A stretch of 64,000 bases of DNA from Microtetraspora sp. NBRC 16547. GTDB lineage: Bacteria; Actinomycetota; Actinomycetes; Streptosporangiales; Streptosporangiaceae. Both the position numbers and the translations under genes were made by a program. The notes under the pieces are model-generated. The model ran no database searches. It was not told the origin of the DNA and saw only the letters and a program-made list of their open reading frames with translations. The stretch covers positions 62,001 to 126,000 of the forward strand of contig NZ_BSSE01000006.1 in assembly GCF_030268965.1 (NCBI RefSeq). Direction: 5' to 3'. Below are positions 43,060-52,645 of the stretch, one piece after another. The first letter of the stretch is position 1; each line of letters begins with the position of its first letter.

Positions 43060-45773
43060 CGATGTACGGCCTGCGCCACCCCATCCTCAGCAAGGTCACG
43101 GCGGCCACGGTGCTGGCGGCCCTGCTGGCCGGCATCCCGACCGTCCTGCTGGCCTTCTTCTGGCCGATCGACCTACCCACTCTCGATGACCTGGCCACCC
43201 CCGCCGAACCCGTTGTCATCAAGGCGCTCCTGCTCGGGATCATCTGGACCTGCTGGGCGCTCTTCGCCTGGGCGGTGCTCGTCGAGCTGGTGGGCACCTT
43301 CCGCGCGACTCAGAGCCGGGTCCGCATGCCCTTTCAGCGGCTCGCCGCCTACCTCATCACGACGATCACCCTGGCCGCGGCTGCTCCCGTAGTCGCCACG
43401 CGTGGAGCCGTTCCGGCGGCGGCGGTCGCCGTGACACCCGCGCCGCTGCTCGACCATGCCTTGATGGCGGCCGAGCCGGAGGCCGACGAGCCCGCAAAGC
43501 AGTACAAGAACTACGTGGTCAAGCCCCGGGACACGCTCTGGGAGATCGCAAGAAAGCACCTCGGGGAGCCGATGCGCTACCGAGAGATCGTCATCCTGAA
43601 CCAGGGGCACGTCATGGACGACGGCCAGACTTTCACCAGAGGGGACTGGCTCAGACCTGGCTGGACTCTGAGACTGCCCGCCGACGCCACCAAGCTGGAC
43701 ACAGAACGTAAGGCGTATGAGCAGGGCCAGGCCGTCTCTCGCGATGCGGAGCGCCATGTGCACACGGTCGCCTCTGGCGAAAGTCTGTGGGAGATCGCCG
43801 AGAAACGGCTCGGAGACGGCAGGCGGCACAAGGAGATCTTCAAGCTGAACAAGGACCGCGTGCAGCCCGACGGAGCGCGGCTCGTCGATCCGGACGTGCT
43901 CGAACCCGGCTGGCGCCTGACCCTTCCCGAGCGCGAACATGCCGGGGGAAAGCCTGCGCTACACCGTCCTGCCGTTCCACCTCGGGCTGACGTCTCCGCC
44001 CGGCCTGCGGCTGAACGTATGTCGCCTGCCCAGGTGCCGGCGGTATCAGCCCCATCGAATGTGGTCGCGCTCCCGGGCGGCGGGATGGTGGCACTGTCCT
44101 TCGCCGCCGGGGTGGCGGTCGCCCTCGCCGCGGCACGGCTCCGCCAGCGGCGACATGTCACCATCCGCGACATTGACGAGCCCGTCAGCGTGCTCGTACC
44201 GGAGCCGGAGGAACCCGCCGTACGAGCATTGGAGCGGGCACACCGGCGAAGCTATGCCGAGTCCGACGAGACGCCGCCGGACGACTTCGAGCTGGTCACG
44301 TCATCCTTCTCGACCGATCCGCCGAGCTCCCTCAAGGTGGGCACGCGCGGTGAGGAACCGGTGTCGCTGGCACTGTCCGGCCTGAACCTCGCTCTGACCG
44401 GCCCGGGAGCCGACGACTGCATCCGGGCCATCGTCCTTGGCCTCCTGAGCCAGGCGGACCAGCACCGCGCAGAGATCGTCATACCGAGCCAGGACGCCGA
44501 ACGGTGGTTCGGCTCCTCCATCCTGACGATGAGCGACTACCTGCCCGGCCTCCGGCTGGCACCTGAGCTGAACGATGCCATCGACCACCTCGAAGGTCAG
44601 TTCGTCACCCGGCGTCGCATCCTTCGAGACTCGGAAGCCGAAGACATCCCTGAGCTGCGTGACGCCGAACCCGACGAGCCGTTGCCCGCGCTGCTCCTGA
44701 CCGCCTGTTCGCTGGAAGGCAACTCGTATCTGGACACGCTCATGGGCCTCGCGTCCAGTTTCGGCATCGGCGCACTGATAGTCGGGCGCTCGGCGTCAGG
44801 AACGACGTGTGAGGTCAGCGAGGACCACCGGGTGGCGAAGGCGTCCGGCGAGCTGGCCGAGAAACTACGAGACATCAGGCTGTTCCATCTGCCTGAGGAA
44901 GCCGCGAGCGCCGTTCTCCACAAGCTCGCCGCCGGGAACGGCATGCCCGCCGAGCAGCCAACGCGGGAAGTAGACCTGTCCGTGCCGCCACCGGGTACGG
45001 CGCAGCGGCGCGTGCGACTGAGCATCGTTGGAGAGCCGATCGTCGAGGTTGACGGCAAGGTGGTCGACATCTCCGGCCGGACCAAGGCCCTGGAGCTCTT
45101 CGTCCTCCTCGCCGTGCATCCCAAGGGCTTGGAACGCGAGGAGATCTGCGAGTACCTCTGGCCGGATGTGGAGGAGACGCTGGCCGGCTACCGCTTCCAC
45201 AGCGCGCTCAAGGATCTGCGTGTCGCGTTACGCGAGTCGACCGGCCTGGGGGACAAGGAAGCCAGCTTCGTAGAGCGGAGCGGCAAGACCTACCGCATCG
45301 AGGCCCAACACGTTGACGTCGACCTGTGGACCTTCCACCGGGCCCTCGCCGATGCGCGCACGACCACCGACGAGGAAGCCAAGACGATGGCCCTGGAAGC
45401 GGTAGCGGGGCTGTGCCGGGGACCCCTGGGCCAGGGGCTCAAGTACGACTGGCTCGACCAGGACCACCGCTGGCCGTTGACCGTGGCCAGCGTCAAGGCG
45501 CTCCTCCAACTGGGGACGCTTCACGAGCAAACCGGACGGAGCGAGCGCGCTCTGGAGGTGTTCGACCAGGCCTGCGCGCTCGACCCCGACATGGAAAGCG
45601 CAGCCCGGGCAGCCATCCGGCTCCTGGTCGAACTCGGCCGCACCGACGAAGCCCGCCTACGCGTCCGCCACCTCAAGGCCCGCCTCGCCGCCCTCGGCGT
45701 CTCCGCCTCTCCCGAGACCCGGGCAGTTCTGGATCAGATCGGTACAGCTCGGAGGACGTCTGTTGCGAATTGA
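43056..45773 (+). CDS. membrane-bound LysM-BTAD regulator-like protein
   Basis: A 905-residue protein ending the Tad operon. The N-terminus has three hydrophobic helices (about 10-35, 50-75, 95-115). Two LysM modules follow at about 148-205 and 228-285 (VVKPRDTLWEIARKHLG, then VASGESLWEIAEKRLG), suggesting peptidoglycan binding. A further hydrophobic stretch at about 345-360 returns the chain to the cytosol. The C-terminus has a winged-helix-like region (VDGKVVDISGRTKALELFVLL, then YLWPDVEETLAGYRFHSAL) and a bacterial transcriptional activator domain of TPR type (about 740-890). It thus seems to link the cell wall to transcription or assembly control. Co-expression with the pilus is supported by the 4-base overlap. 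Confidence 0.85.
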   Translation: MTMYGLRHPILSKVTAATVLAALLAGIPTVLLAFFWPIDLPTLDDLATPAEPVVIKALLLGIIWTCWALFAWAVLVELVGTFRATQSRVRMPFQRLAAYLITTITLAAAAPVVATRGAVPAAAVAVTPAPLLDHALMAAEPEADEPAKQYKNYVVKPRDTLWEIARKHLGEPMRYREIVILNQGHVMDDGQTFTRGDWLRPGWTLRLPADATKLDTERKAYEQGQAVSRDAERHVHTVASGESLWEIAEKRLGDGRRHKEIFKLNKDRVQPDGARLVDPDVLEPGWRLTLPEREHAGGKPALHRPAVPPRADVSARPAAERMSPAQVPAVSAPSNVVALPGGGMVALSFAAGVAVALAAARLRQRRHVTIRDIDEPVSVLVPEPEEPAVRALERAHRRSYAESDETPPDDFELVTSSFSTDPPSSLKVGTRGEEPVSLALSGLNLALTGPGADDCIRAIVLGLLSQADQHRAEIVIPSQDAERWFGSSILTMSDYLPGLRLAPELNDAIDHLEGQFVTRRRILRDSEAEDIPELRDAEPDEPLPALLLTACSLEGNSYLDTLMGLASSFGIGALIVGRSASGTTCEVSEDHRVAKASGELAEKLRDIRLFHLPEEAASAVLHKLAAGNGMPAEQPTREVDLSVPPPGTAQRRVRLSIVGEPIVEVDGKVVDISGRTKALELFVLLAVHPKGLEREEICEYLWPDVEETLAGYRFHSALKDLRVALRESTGLGDKEASFVERSGKTYRIEAQHVDVDLWTFHRALADARTTTDEEAKTMALEAVAGLCRGPLGQGLKYDWLDQDHRWPLTVASVKALLQLGTLHEQTGRSERALEVFDQACALDPDMESAARAAIRLLVELGRTDEARLRVRHLKARLAALGVSASPETRAVLDQIGTARRTSVAN

Positions 45774-45799
45774 TGCTACTTGAGCCCCTTTTCGTGCGT

Positions 45800-46090
45800 C
45801 CCGCAGAGCGGCCGGTGAAGCCGTGACGTAGCGGCTGAGCTTGCTGTTCGTAAGCTCGTCGTTGCTTGCCGGTGGAAGTCCGGTCCGGGTGCTGCCAGGA
45901 GGCCCGGTAGCAGGCTGGCGGCTTCGTCTGGAAACGGGCGGGGGTCGAAGCCCAGCGCCAAAGGCGGCGCCAGCCTGTACGGCACGATCGCGTAAGGCGG
46001 CACCATCGGTGATGGACGGACACGAGTGGTGCTCTCGGGTAGGCAGCCGACGTACGCGACGGGCCTACCGCTTGCGAGCCGACGGCAGTC
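45800..46090 (+). ncRNA. possible structured RNA or group II intron-like remnant (uncertain)
   Basis: About 290 bases between convergent genes have no coding signal but many short complementary blocks (for example GGCCCGGTAGC, GGCTGGCGGC, CGCCAGCC and GCGTAAGGCGGC). The pattern GGTGGAAGTCCGGTCCGGG and the tail GAGAAGTAGGAGGGCA recall 5' regions of actinobacterial group II introns. No reverse transcriptase is present. This is an impression only. It could also be plain intergenic DNA or a bidirectional terminator region. Confidence 0.25.
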
Positions 46091-46096
46091 GGGCTA

Positions 46097-47353
46097 TCAG
46101 GAGAGAAGTAGGAGGGCATCCCACCGCGTGCTGGTAGATAACCCTGGAAGCTTGCTGTGGTCGGCCAGCGCGAGGGCGACACCGGCCGCTCCGGTGAGCA
46201 GGTCCGGTTCGTCGGTGATGACGCCCCGATGATGGTGCTGGAAACCGAAGCGGTGCCGCGGATCGTACGCCGTGGTGACCAGATCGGCTGCAAGGACTGC
46301 GACCCCTGGAGCGCCGACCGCAGCGCATTGGAGGACACCGGATGCCCCGTGGCACAGGGTCGGGCCCTCGACATCCCACCGGTCGCTCGGCTGGTGAGAG
46401 AGGGAATCGAGTGCGGCGTGGCCCACTGCCACAAGCTCTGGGTCGCGGAGTGCTTCCCCGGCGCTGATGAGAGCGCGGCCGATGCCGGGGGTGCCGTAGC
46501 ACCACGCGTCCGCCCGCCCAGGAACCGGTGGGGCCGCCTCGCCGTCGAGTTGGTCGCCGGTGATGTACGGCGGCCAACGGTAAGTTGTGCCGACCCGCCA
46601 CCGCGTGAGCCAGTCCGCCGCACGGCGGATGGCGGCGGCCTGCCCGTCGACCTGGAGGCCCGCGCGGCTGGCGATCGCCAGGAACGCGAGGGGACCTGCG
46701 ATGCCATGGGCAAGACCGGTGGTGGCCGCGCCGGACGGGTGGACTCGTACTCCTGACGGATGCCGGTGCGCCGGGAGCCACCAGCCGGGCTTGGCCCCCT
46801 GGCTGGTGTTGATCAGCTCGGTGAGGGTGTGCAGGGAGGCCAGAAGCCCAGGTTCGGCGTGAGGGTGTCCCGCAGCATGCGCTGCGAGGAGAACACGGCC
46901 GATACCGGACAAGCCGTTGATCGAGTCGTAAACCGCCCAGGCCAGCGCCGAGTCGCCATTCTGACGACGCACTTGGTGGCGGCGGGCCAGGCCGACGGCG
47001 CCAGCGGACAGCCACCGGGCGGCTCGCCGGATGGTGGGAAGGTGCGGTTCGGGGTCGGGCAGGTAGCCGGAGCCGATGATGAGGGATGAAGCCAAGCCGC
47101 CGCCATCCCCGAAGACGCCCACACTGGCCACGCCAGACTTTCTGGCGTGGGCAGCCGCGGCAGTCCAGTGGTCGGTTGCCGCGGCAGCGAATCTAGGGTC
47201 GGTGCCGGACAGGCGAGCATGCAGGAGCGCCGTCCCAGCTAGCCCGTGAGCCAGGGAAATCCCGGTGGAGTCCCGCGCTGCCGCCACGACGGTGGCGGGG
47301 TCGGCCAGCCGTTCTGCGACGCTGAGTGCTTGTTGTGCTGCGGCGGTGGTCAT
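46097..47353 (-). CDS. lanC: lanthionine synthetase C-family cyclase (LanC)
   Basis: A 418-residue LanC-type zinc cyclase that couples dehydrated Ser/Thr to Cys to form lanthionine rings. Zinc ligands are visible: Cys in WCYGTPGIGRAL and Cys-His in LCHGASGVL. The toroid repeats GLAHGIAGPLAFLA and GISLAHGLAGTALL are typical. The start at 47353 is chosen because its ATG overlaps the LanB stop (ATGA). The open frame extends 35 codons further into LanB. It acts on the 47-residue FxLD precursor encoded upstream. Confidence 0.9.
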   Translation of the reverse strand: MTTAAAQQALSVAERLADPATVVAAARDSTGISLAHGLAGTALLHARLSGTDPRFAAAATDHWTAAAAHARKSGVASVGVFGDGGGLASSLIIGSGYLPDPEPHLPTIRRAARWLSAGAVGLARRHQVRRQNGDSALAWAVYDSINGLSGIGRVLLAAHAAGHPHAEPGLLASLHTLTELINTSQGAKPGWWLPAHRHPSGVRVHPSGAATTGLAHGIAGPLAFLAIASRAGLQVDGQAAAIRRAADWLTRWRVGTTYRWPPYITGDQLDGEAAPPVPGRADAWCYGTPGIGRALISAGEALRDPELVAVGHAALDSLSHQPSDRWDVEGPTLCHGASGVLQCAAVGAPGVAVLAADLVTTAYDPRHRFGFQHHHRGVITDEPDLLTGAAGVALALADHSKLPGLSTSTRWDALLLLS

Positions 47354-50295
47354 GAGGGAAGGGCGAGCAGATCGGCTGCGAGTGCTCGGGCGAGGGGCTC
47401 GTCGACGTTGCCGCCGAGCAGTCGGTTGGCGTGCATGTGGATCAGTGAGAAGGCGCACCGGGCGCGCTGCTGAGGGTTGAGCGTGTCACGGTAAGAGTCG
47501 AGGGCGTCTTGGCGAGCTGTCCAGGCGGGATGGGTCTGCGGCAGTAGGGGTGTGGTGCGGTTACGGTAGGCGTCCCGCACCACCGGGCGCAGGCGCGACA
47601 AGCGCGTGCGGTCGGCCCGGCCGAGGTGCCGACCGCCCAAGGCGCTGGTGTCACCGTCGGCGACGGTGGTGGCGATGGTGGCCGCAGACAGGGCCGCGAA
47701 GACAAGACGCTGGTCGGGGTCGCGGGTGGCGGCCAAGGCGGTGAGCACGAGTCGGCTGTCTGCTGCGAAGACGACTTCGGCAAGCTGGATTGACGCGTGA
47801 CCGCCGTAGCGCTCGATCTCCTGCTCGTAGGGTTCGACGATGAGCCCGCCCGCCAAGCGTTGGGCGATCTTCTCAGAGCACCAGGTGGAGAGCGCAGGTA
47901 GGAGCCGGCCAGTGAGAACGGTCGGGTGCCCGTGGAATCGGACGCGCAAGTGGTGCCCGTATGCGGTGGTGAAGTACCGCAGCCAGAACCAGTGGTCAAC
48001 GTCGACAGCGTGCCGATCCGCGAGGAGCGCGAGGCCTGCGAGCAGCTCGTCGTGGCAGTGCTGAGGGCTGCGTATCGCCAGCGACAGCCACGTACTGCCA
48101 GGCAGGTACAGGCCTTGTCCGGCCGGTCGGGTCGAGACATCGGACGGAGTGCGCCCCTCCTGCCGGGATGGGCGGCGGGCGAGAGGCACCGAGACCTCGA
48201 GGACGTGCCGTCCCATGGGGCCGGGAAGGACGGCCTGGACGGCGCCGGGGCCTCCGGGCTGTTCAGTGACCGCGATCAGTCCCCGCCGAGCGTGGCGGCG
48301 CAGAACCTCCTGATCGTCTGGTCTGTGCAGATCCAGCGGGATGCGCAGGTCGGCATCGTCGGTGATCACGATGTCGGGCGGCGAAGGCGTCATCGACGCC
48401 TTCCACTCCTGTAGCGCCTGACGCCAAGCCGCGGAGGAATGAGCTGAGGCGAGAAGATCAGGAGGAAGTACCCAGCGGGCCGGGGCGATGATCGTCTGTC
48501 CGTAGCGGACGCGAGGCTGGAACGGGGAGTCCTCGAAGGGACCCCATGACCAGGTGCGCCAGGGCCGAGTTCCTGCGCGGCCGGCCAACTGCAGGAAGCG
48601 GGCTAACGGTGGCAGCAGCCTGGGCGCGAGCCGCGAGTAGAGCACGGGGATCACCTGCTGGTCACGGCTTGCCGACCATACGGTCAGAAGCCGCCCGTCG
48701 GAGGCCAGTTGCAAGTCGGTGAGCGGCAGGTCTCCTGCCTTGGCGGGAACGCCGACGGGGATGCGGGCCGGGGCCAGCCCGGTCGGCACAGCGAGGGATC
48801 GCACACCTGTGGCGCGAGGTGCCACGACGAGCTCCGCGATCAAAGCGTCAGCGGCACAGTCGCCGCCTCCGCGGAGATCGGGCAGCATGCTGACGAAACG
48901 GCCATTGGTCGAACCGCCGTCCTGGGAGCCACCTCGCGGGCAGGTCGCCAGCCGGAATCGTCCCGCCTCGAGTTCGGCTTCGGAGTCGGCCAGGACGCGT
49001 ACGTAGATCTCGGCGGTCCGGGGCGCAAGCGCTGTCGGGTCTGGCGGGTGGCTCAGGGCCTGGACGTCGGCGTCGTTGAGGATGACTTCGTTGGCGCCTG
49101 ATGCGAGGGCCCTGTAGTACAGGGCGGCCAGCGCGGTCGAACGCGCGGGTGAGCCGGAGTTGACGCTGTCGGGGAAATCAAGGCCCAGGCCGGTGGCGGG
49201 GTCGGTGGCCTCCAGCAGCGGAACCCGCCGGCGCGGGCCGTACCGGTCCAAGAACCTGTCGTGAAAGCCGGTGAGCTGGTCGTGTCCTTCGCTGACCAGC
49301 CACAGGACCCCCGCGGCCTCAGCAGCCTCGCGAGCCAGGGCTTCGGGAAGTGTGAGATCCGCGTCAGCGGCCACGTCGACAGTCAAAGGCCGCTCCTGGA
49401 AGACGATCTGATCGGCTAGATCCCGGGCGGCGGCCAATGCCTGCAGGCGAGCCACCTCCCTTGGGGGATGCTCGTCCGCGGCGGCGAGCAGTGACCGCAT
49501 CCGCGTCAGGGATGCCCGAAGCGGGTGCGCGCGCGGCAGCTTGGCCGTCAGATGGGCGAGTGGGTCGGTGGTGATGTCATCCGGCAGGAGATCCGTCAGC
49601 AGGAACCCGGCCTGTACCAGGCCGATTACCGCGGCGGAGACGGTCTGCTCGGAGGCGTGAGGCCAACGTCGGGTCATCTCGGCGGTCAACGCGCCGTAGC
49701 TCATGCCCGTCTGACACAAATGCATTATCGAAATGGTGGCCTCCGTCGCGCGGACGGTGATGCGTGAAGGCCCGGCCCCACCAGGGGCGCCCTGCAGCTC
49801 GCTCTCCAGCCGGTCACCGCGATGGACGGTGAGGTTGTTGGCGGTCAGGGTGAGATTTGCCAGCACTCCCTGCTCGTCCACGAGTAGGGAGCTGACAGCC
49901 GACAGCCATGCCGAGCTTGGATTGCTACGGGCGCGATGGTCTTCGCCCAGCCTCAGCTGGGCGGAACGGGGGTGGAAACCGACGGGAGCCACCCCGGCGA
50001 AGATGCCATGCGGTGTGGGCCGCCATCGGGCCCGTATCTCGTACCCCCGGAGTGTCACCGCAAGGCGGTCACTTTGGGGATCGGCAGCGCTCGCCTGCCG
50101 GGATGCGAGGAACACACCCTCAGCCAGCAGGTGATCTCGGATGGTCCTTGTAGCCGCCTCTGCCTCAGGGAGCGCAGGCAGTAGAGGGATGCGACCAAGT
50201 CCTGTGATCGCGGGACACGCCACGAAAGGGTGTGTCGTGCCCCGCCTCTGCCGTGCGGGCTGCTTGCGGGGCGGCTCGCCGTCGGTTGCTTTCAT
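47350..50295 (-). CDS. lanB: lantibiotic dehydratase (LanB)
   Basis: A 981-residue class I dehydratase that activates Ser/Thr by tRNA-dependent glutamylation and eliminates glutamate. The large N-terminal part (residues about 1-650) contains GAVQAVLPGPMGRHV-like and RYGQTIIAPARWVL blocks. The C-terminal SpaB_C-type elimination domain begins near LYLPGSTWLSLAIRSPQHCHDELL and contains FWLRYFTTAYGHHLRVRFHG. Full length, so glutamylation and elimination are in one protein. It lies 15 bases downstream of the precursor gene and overlaps lanC by 4 bases. Confidence 0.9.
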   Translation of the reverse strand: MKATDGEPPRKQPARQRRGTTHPFVACPAITGLGRIPLLPALPEAEAATRTIRDHLLAEGVFLASRQASAADPQSDRLAVTLRGYEIRARWRPTPHGIFAGVAPVGFHPRSAQLRLGEDHRARSNPSSAWLSAVSSLLVDEQGVLANLTLTANNLTVHRGDRLESELQGAPGGAGPSRITVRATEATISIMHLCQTGMSYGALTAEMTRRWPHASEQTVSAAVIGLVQAGFLLTDLLPDDITTDPLAHLTAKLPRAHPLRASLTRMRSLLAAADEHPPREVARLQALAAARDLADQIVFQERPLTVDVAADADLTLPEALAREAAEAAGVLWLVSEGHDQLTGFHDRFLDRYGPRRRVPLLEATDPATGLGLDFPDSVNSGSPARSTALAALYYRALASGANEVILNDADVQALSHPPDPTALAPRTAEIYVRVLADSEAELEAGRFRLATCPRGGSQDGGSTNGRFVSMLPDLRGGGDCAADALIAELVVAPRATGVRSLAVPTGLAPARIPVGVPAKAGDLPLTDLQLASDGRLLTVWSASRDQQVIPVLYSRLAPRLLPPLARFLQLAGRAGTRPWRTWSWGPFEDSPFQPRVRYGQTIIAPARWVLPPDLLASAHSSAAWRQALQEWKASMTPSPPDIVITDDADLRIPLDLHRPDDQEVLRRHARRGLIAVTEQPGGPGAVQAVLPGPMGRHVLEVSVPLARRPSRQEGRTPSDVSTRPAGQGLYLPGSTWLSLAIRSPQHCHDELLAGLALLADRHAVDVDHWFWLRYFTTAYGHHLRVRFHGHPTVLTGRLLPALSTWCSEKIAQRLAGGLIVEPYEQEIERYGGHASIQLAEVVFAADSRLVLTALAATRDPDQRLVFAALSAATIATTVADGDTSALGGRHLGRADRTRLSRLRPVVRDAYRNRTTPLLPQTHPAWTARQDALDSYRDTLNPQQRARCAFSLIHMHANRLLGGNVDEPLARALAADLLALPS

Positions 50296-50310
50296 CGTGT
50301 CGCTACTCGG

Positions 50311-50454
50311 TCAGCAGCCTACGCAGCTTCCGGTGCAGCCGTCGTTGGTGCAGTCACCCGACGGCGTGTGGCCGTTTAAGTTGTCGGCCGCTCCGACGTG
50401 CGGGTCGAGCGTGAACAGGTCGGCGAATGGGTCGGTAACCCGGGTGTTTTTCAT
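50311..50454 (-). CDS. FxLD-family lanthipeptide precursor
   Basis: A 47-residue precursor. Its leader contains FADLFTLDPHVG, where FTLD is the FxLD box of the family. The core begins near NGHTPSGDCTNDGCTGSCVGC, with four Cys and five Ser/Thr for ring formation, plus two Asp. NDG and GDC offer Asp residues for the neighbouring isoaspartate-type methyltransferase. I start it at the ATG at 50454 because it gives a typical leader. An ATG at 50511 would add 19 residues. The small size and Cys-rich end make it easy to miss. Rings and final product are not predictable from sequence alone. Confidence 0.82.
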   Translation of the reverse strand: MKNTRVTDPFADLFTLDPHVGAADNLNGHTPSGDCTNDGCTGSCVGC

Positions 50455-50595
50455 AGCGCTGACGTTACGCCGCTGCGGCGAAATGTCGTAGGAATCAGAC
50501 CGGAAAAGCATAAGTTTTTCAGGTGTCGAATTCCTGGTTTCTTGGGCACGGCGAATTTCTCTCCGTGCTAATTATGGCCAATGACGATTTCTGCG

Positions 50596-51807
50596 TCAGG
50601 AGCCGGATCGAATCACCACATGCGTGTTGCGTTTGGTGATATTCAGCACGCCGTCGGGGACGTTCGCGGCGTCGGCGGGGTAGACCTCGACCCACAGATC
50701 AGACAGCGAGGCTCGGGCGTGCTGCCAGGCGGTCATGCGCCCGGCGACCATTGCGGCGAGCTTGTCGCCGTCTGGACCGTACGCGCAGACCCCGAGCTCG
50801 ATGAGCTGCTTGCCGTCGGTGTCAGTGCCGGATGGGCGTTGTAGCAGGTAGGCGAAGCTGTTGCTGGTGACCACTGCCATGCTGCCCCAGGGGTAGATCG
50901 GCCTGACCAGCCCGCGCTCCAACGCCGGTGCCGTCGCGATCATCCGGCAGAATCCATCCAAGTGCGACAGCCACAGGTCGACGTGCTTGGCGTTGCGGGT
51001 GATCGCGCCCGTCCACCGCACCGTCGGCGGGTGCTTGAGGGCGGTGCCGAGCGCCTCCGGATCGGCTTCCCGGCCCTCATCCGTGCGAATGAAGACACCG
51101 GAGTCGCCTCCGAGCTGGACATTTCTCTCGGCGATACCGCCAAGGCCGCGGATCGGCATGAACCCGCACTCGTACATTGACCTGCTGCGCCACCGCCCAT
51201 CCTCCCACTGCAGCGCGATGGAGCGGGTCAGGCCGCGCATGCGCAGCGGCACCACCAGCACGCCGCCTGGTGCGAGCTGCTCTTGCCACGCGTGAGGCAG
51301 GTCCCAGGCCCCGGCTGTGACGATGATCCGATCGAAGGGCGCGGACGTGACGTCGCCGAGGTCGCCGTCCCCGCACGCTACTCTCACCGTGTCGTATCCG
51401 GCGGCTGCCAGGTTTTCCGCTGCCTCCCGCGCGACCTGCGCGTCGATGTCGATGCTGGTCACCGTCCCCGCCGGCCCGGTCATCTCGGCGAGCAGTGCGG
51501 CGTTGTATCCGGTTCCTGCGCCGATCTCCAGGATGCGGTGGCCTGGCTGGACGTCCAGCTGTTGCAGCATGACCGCGACGATGCCTGCCTCTGACACGGA
51601 GCTGGTGGCTACTCCTTGCTCGTCCCGATGGGTGACGACTGACTCGCCGGTGTAGGCCCGCTGAAAATGGGCCTGCGGAATGAATAGATGCCGAGGAACG
51701 CGACGCATCGCGTCCTCAACTCGCGTGTCCGTGATGATCCCGGACTCACGCAGCCGATCGACCATCGCGTTGCGGAGTTCAAGGGTATTAGTCGTATCGA
51801 TGTTCAT
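50596..51807 (-). CDS. FxLD-system protein-L-isoaspartate-type O-methyltransferase
   Basis: A 403-residue SAM methyltransferase of the PIMT type. Residues 1-210 hold the fold: RVEDAMRRVPRHLFIP, SQ-like substrate loop SVSEAGIVAVML, motif I ILEIGAGTGYNAALLAEM, and FDRIIVTAGAWDLP. The extended C-terminal half is typical of FxLD-system enzymes. Relatives in lanthipeptide clusters methylate an Asp of the cyclised core, giving succinimide and then isoaspartate. It is the first gene before the precursor (84-base gap), LanB and LanC. Confidence 0.88.
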   Translation of the reverse strand: MNIDTTNTLELRNAMVDRLRESGIITDTRVEDAMRRVPRHLFIPQAHFQRAYTGESVVTHRDEQGVATSSVSEAGIVAVMLQQLDVQPGHRILEIGAGTGYNAALLAEMTGPAGTVTSIDIDAQVAREAAENLAAAGYDTVRVACGDGDLGDVTSAPFDRIIVTAGAWDLPHAWQEQLAPGGVLVVPLRMRGLTRSIALQWEDGRWRSRSMYECGFMPIRGLGGIAERNVQLGGDSGVFIRTDEGREADPEALGTALKHPPTVRWTGAITRNAKHVDLWLSHLDGFCRMIATAPALERGLVRPIYPWGSMAVVTSNSFAYLLQRPSGTDTDGKQLIELGVCAYGPDGDKLAAMVAGRMTAWQHARASLSDLWVEVYPADAANVPDGVLNITKRNTHVVIRSGS

Positions 51808-51862
51808 ATCCGCAGACTACGCCTTAATGGCACGGCTAACTGGAAGAATAATTGAAATCGGT

Positions 51863-52453
51863 CTACTTGTTTGGTGGTTCAGATCTGAAATCTATACTTC
51901 GCCTCCCCGCATGCTTTCTGCCCGTAAAGTGGCACGGAAACGAATGTTCATTTCGGGGCTGGAGTGCTTGGTCTGGCAGACCTCCGGGACCAACCTCGGG
52001 TGGGATGGTCGGTTCGGGGGCCTCAACCGGAGGCCTGCCAGAGATCAGGAGGGCCAGCCGGTAACCAAGGGCGCTCAGTTGGCGATCAATAGTTCCAAGG
52101 AACGGCGAGTGGGCAGCCCGCTCGTGGTAGGCGACGACGTGGACCGACATACCGGAACGCTCAGCCACCTCACCCTTGACCAGCCCAGCCCGTTCTCGCA
52201 GCGCGCGAAGCTGTCCAGGGATCTTCTCACCTTCCGCGACGACGTCGCCGGCCTCATCGACTGCGGCCAAGCGCCGCTCGATGTACGCCGCCCAGGCGAG
52301 GGCGTTGCTGTAGGACAGCCCGACAGAGCCGCATCTCCACCTGGAGACGGTCCCTGGGTGGACACCTACCGCCCCGGCCAACGTGACGTCCTTGATCCCG
52401 AGCTGCTTGGTGACAGTGATGAGCTCGGCGACGATGGACATGGTGGGCCTCAT
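51863..52453 (-). CDS. XRE-family regulator with two helix-turn-helix regions
   Basis: A 196-residue cytosolic DNA-binding protein. The first HTH is about residues 20-45 (GIKDVTLAGAVGVHPGTVSRW) and the second about 80-110 (LRALRERAGLVKGEVAERSG). The C-terminus is Arg/Pro-rich. The ATG at 52453 follows GGAGA at a proper spacing. Same strand as, and directly upstream of, the lanthipeptide genes (55-base gap to the methyltransferase), so it probably controls them or itself. Confidence 0.75.
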   Translation of the reverse strand: MRPTMSIVAELITVTKQLGIKDVTLAGAVGVHPGTVSRWRCGSVGLSYSNALAWAAYIERRLAAVDEAGDVVAEGEKIPGQLRALRERAGLVKGEVAERSGMSVHVVAYHERAAHSPFLGTIDRQLSALGYRLALLISGRPPVEAPEPTIPPEVGPGGLPDQALQPRNEHSFPCHFTGRKHAGRRSIDFRSEPPNK

Positions 52454-52645
52454 TGTTCTCCAGGGTGCTCATGGGATGGCCGACCAGGTCTGGGTCGAGG
52501 AAGCTGCGCATCCGCGTAGGCGTCTCGTAACCATCCATCAGGCGGATGGACCGTCGATGAGCCCCTGCCCTTGGTCCCACCAGCGTGGGATGAGCAGTTG
52601 GCGTGGAATGCCCGACAACGTGTCCGCCGGTGGGCCTGCTCGAGA

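Noticed and set aside
51680-52519. 279-residue plus-strand frame over the XRE regulator
   Set aside because: It is antisense to the minus-strand XRE gene, which has two helix-turn-helix motifs and a good ribosome-binding site.
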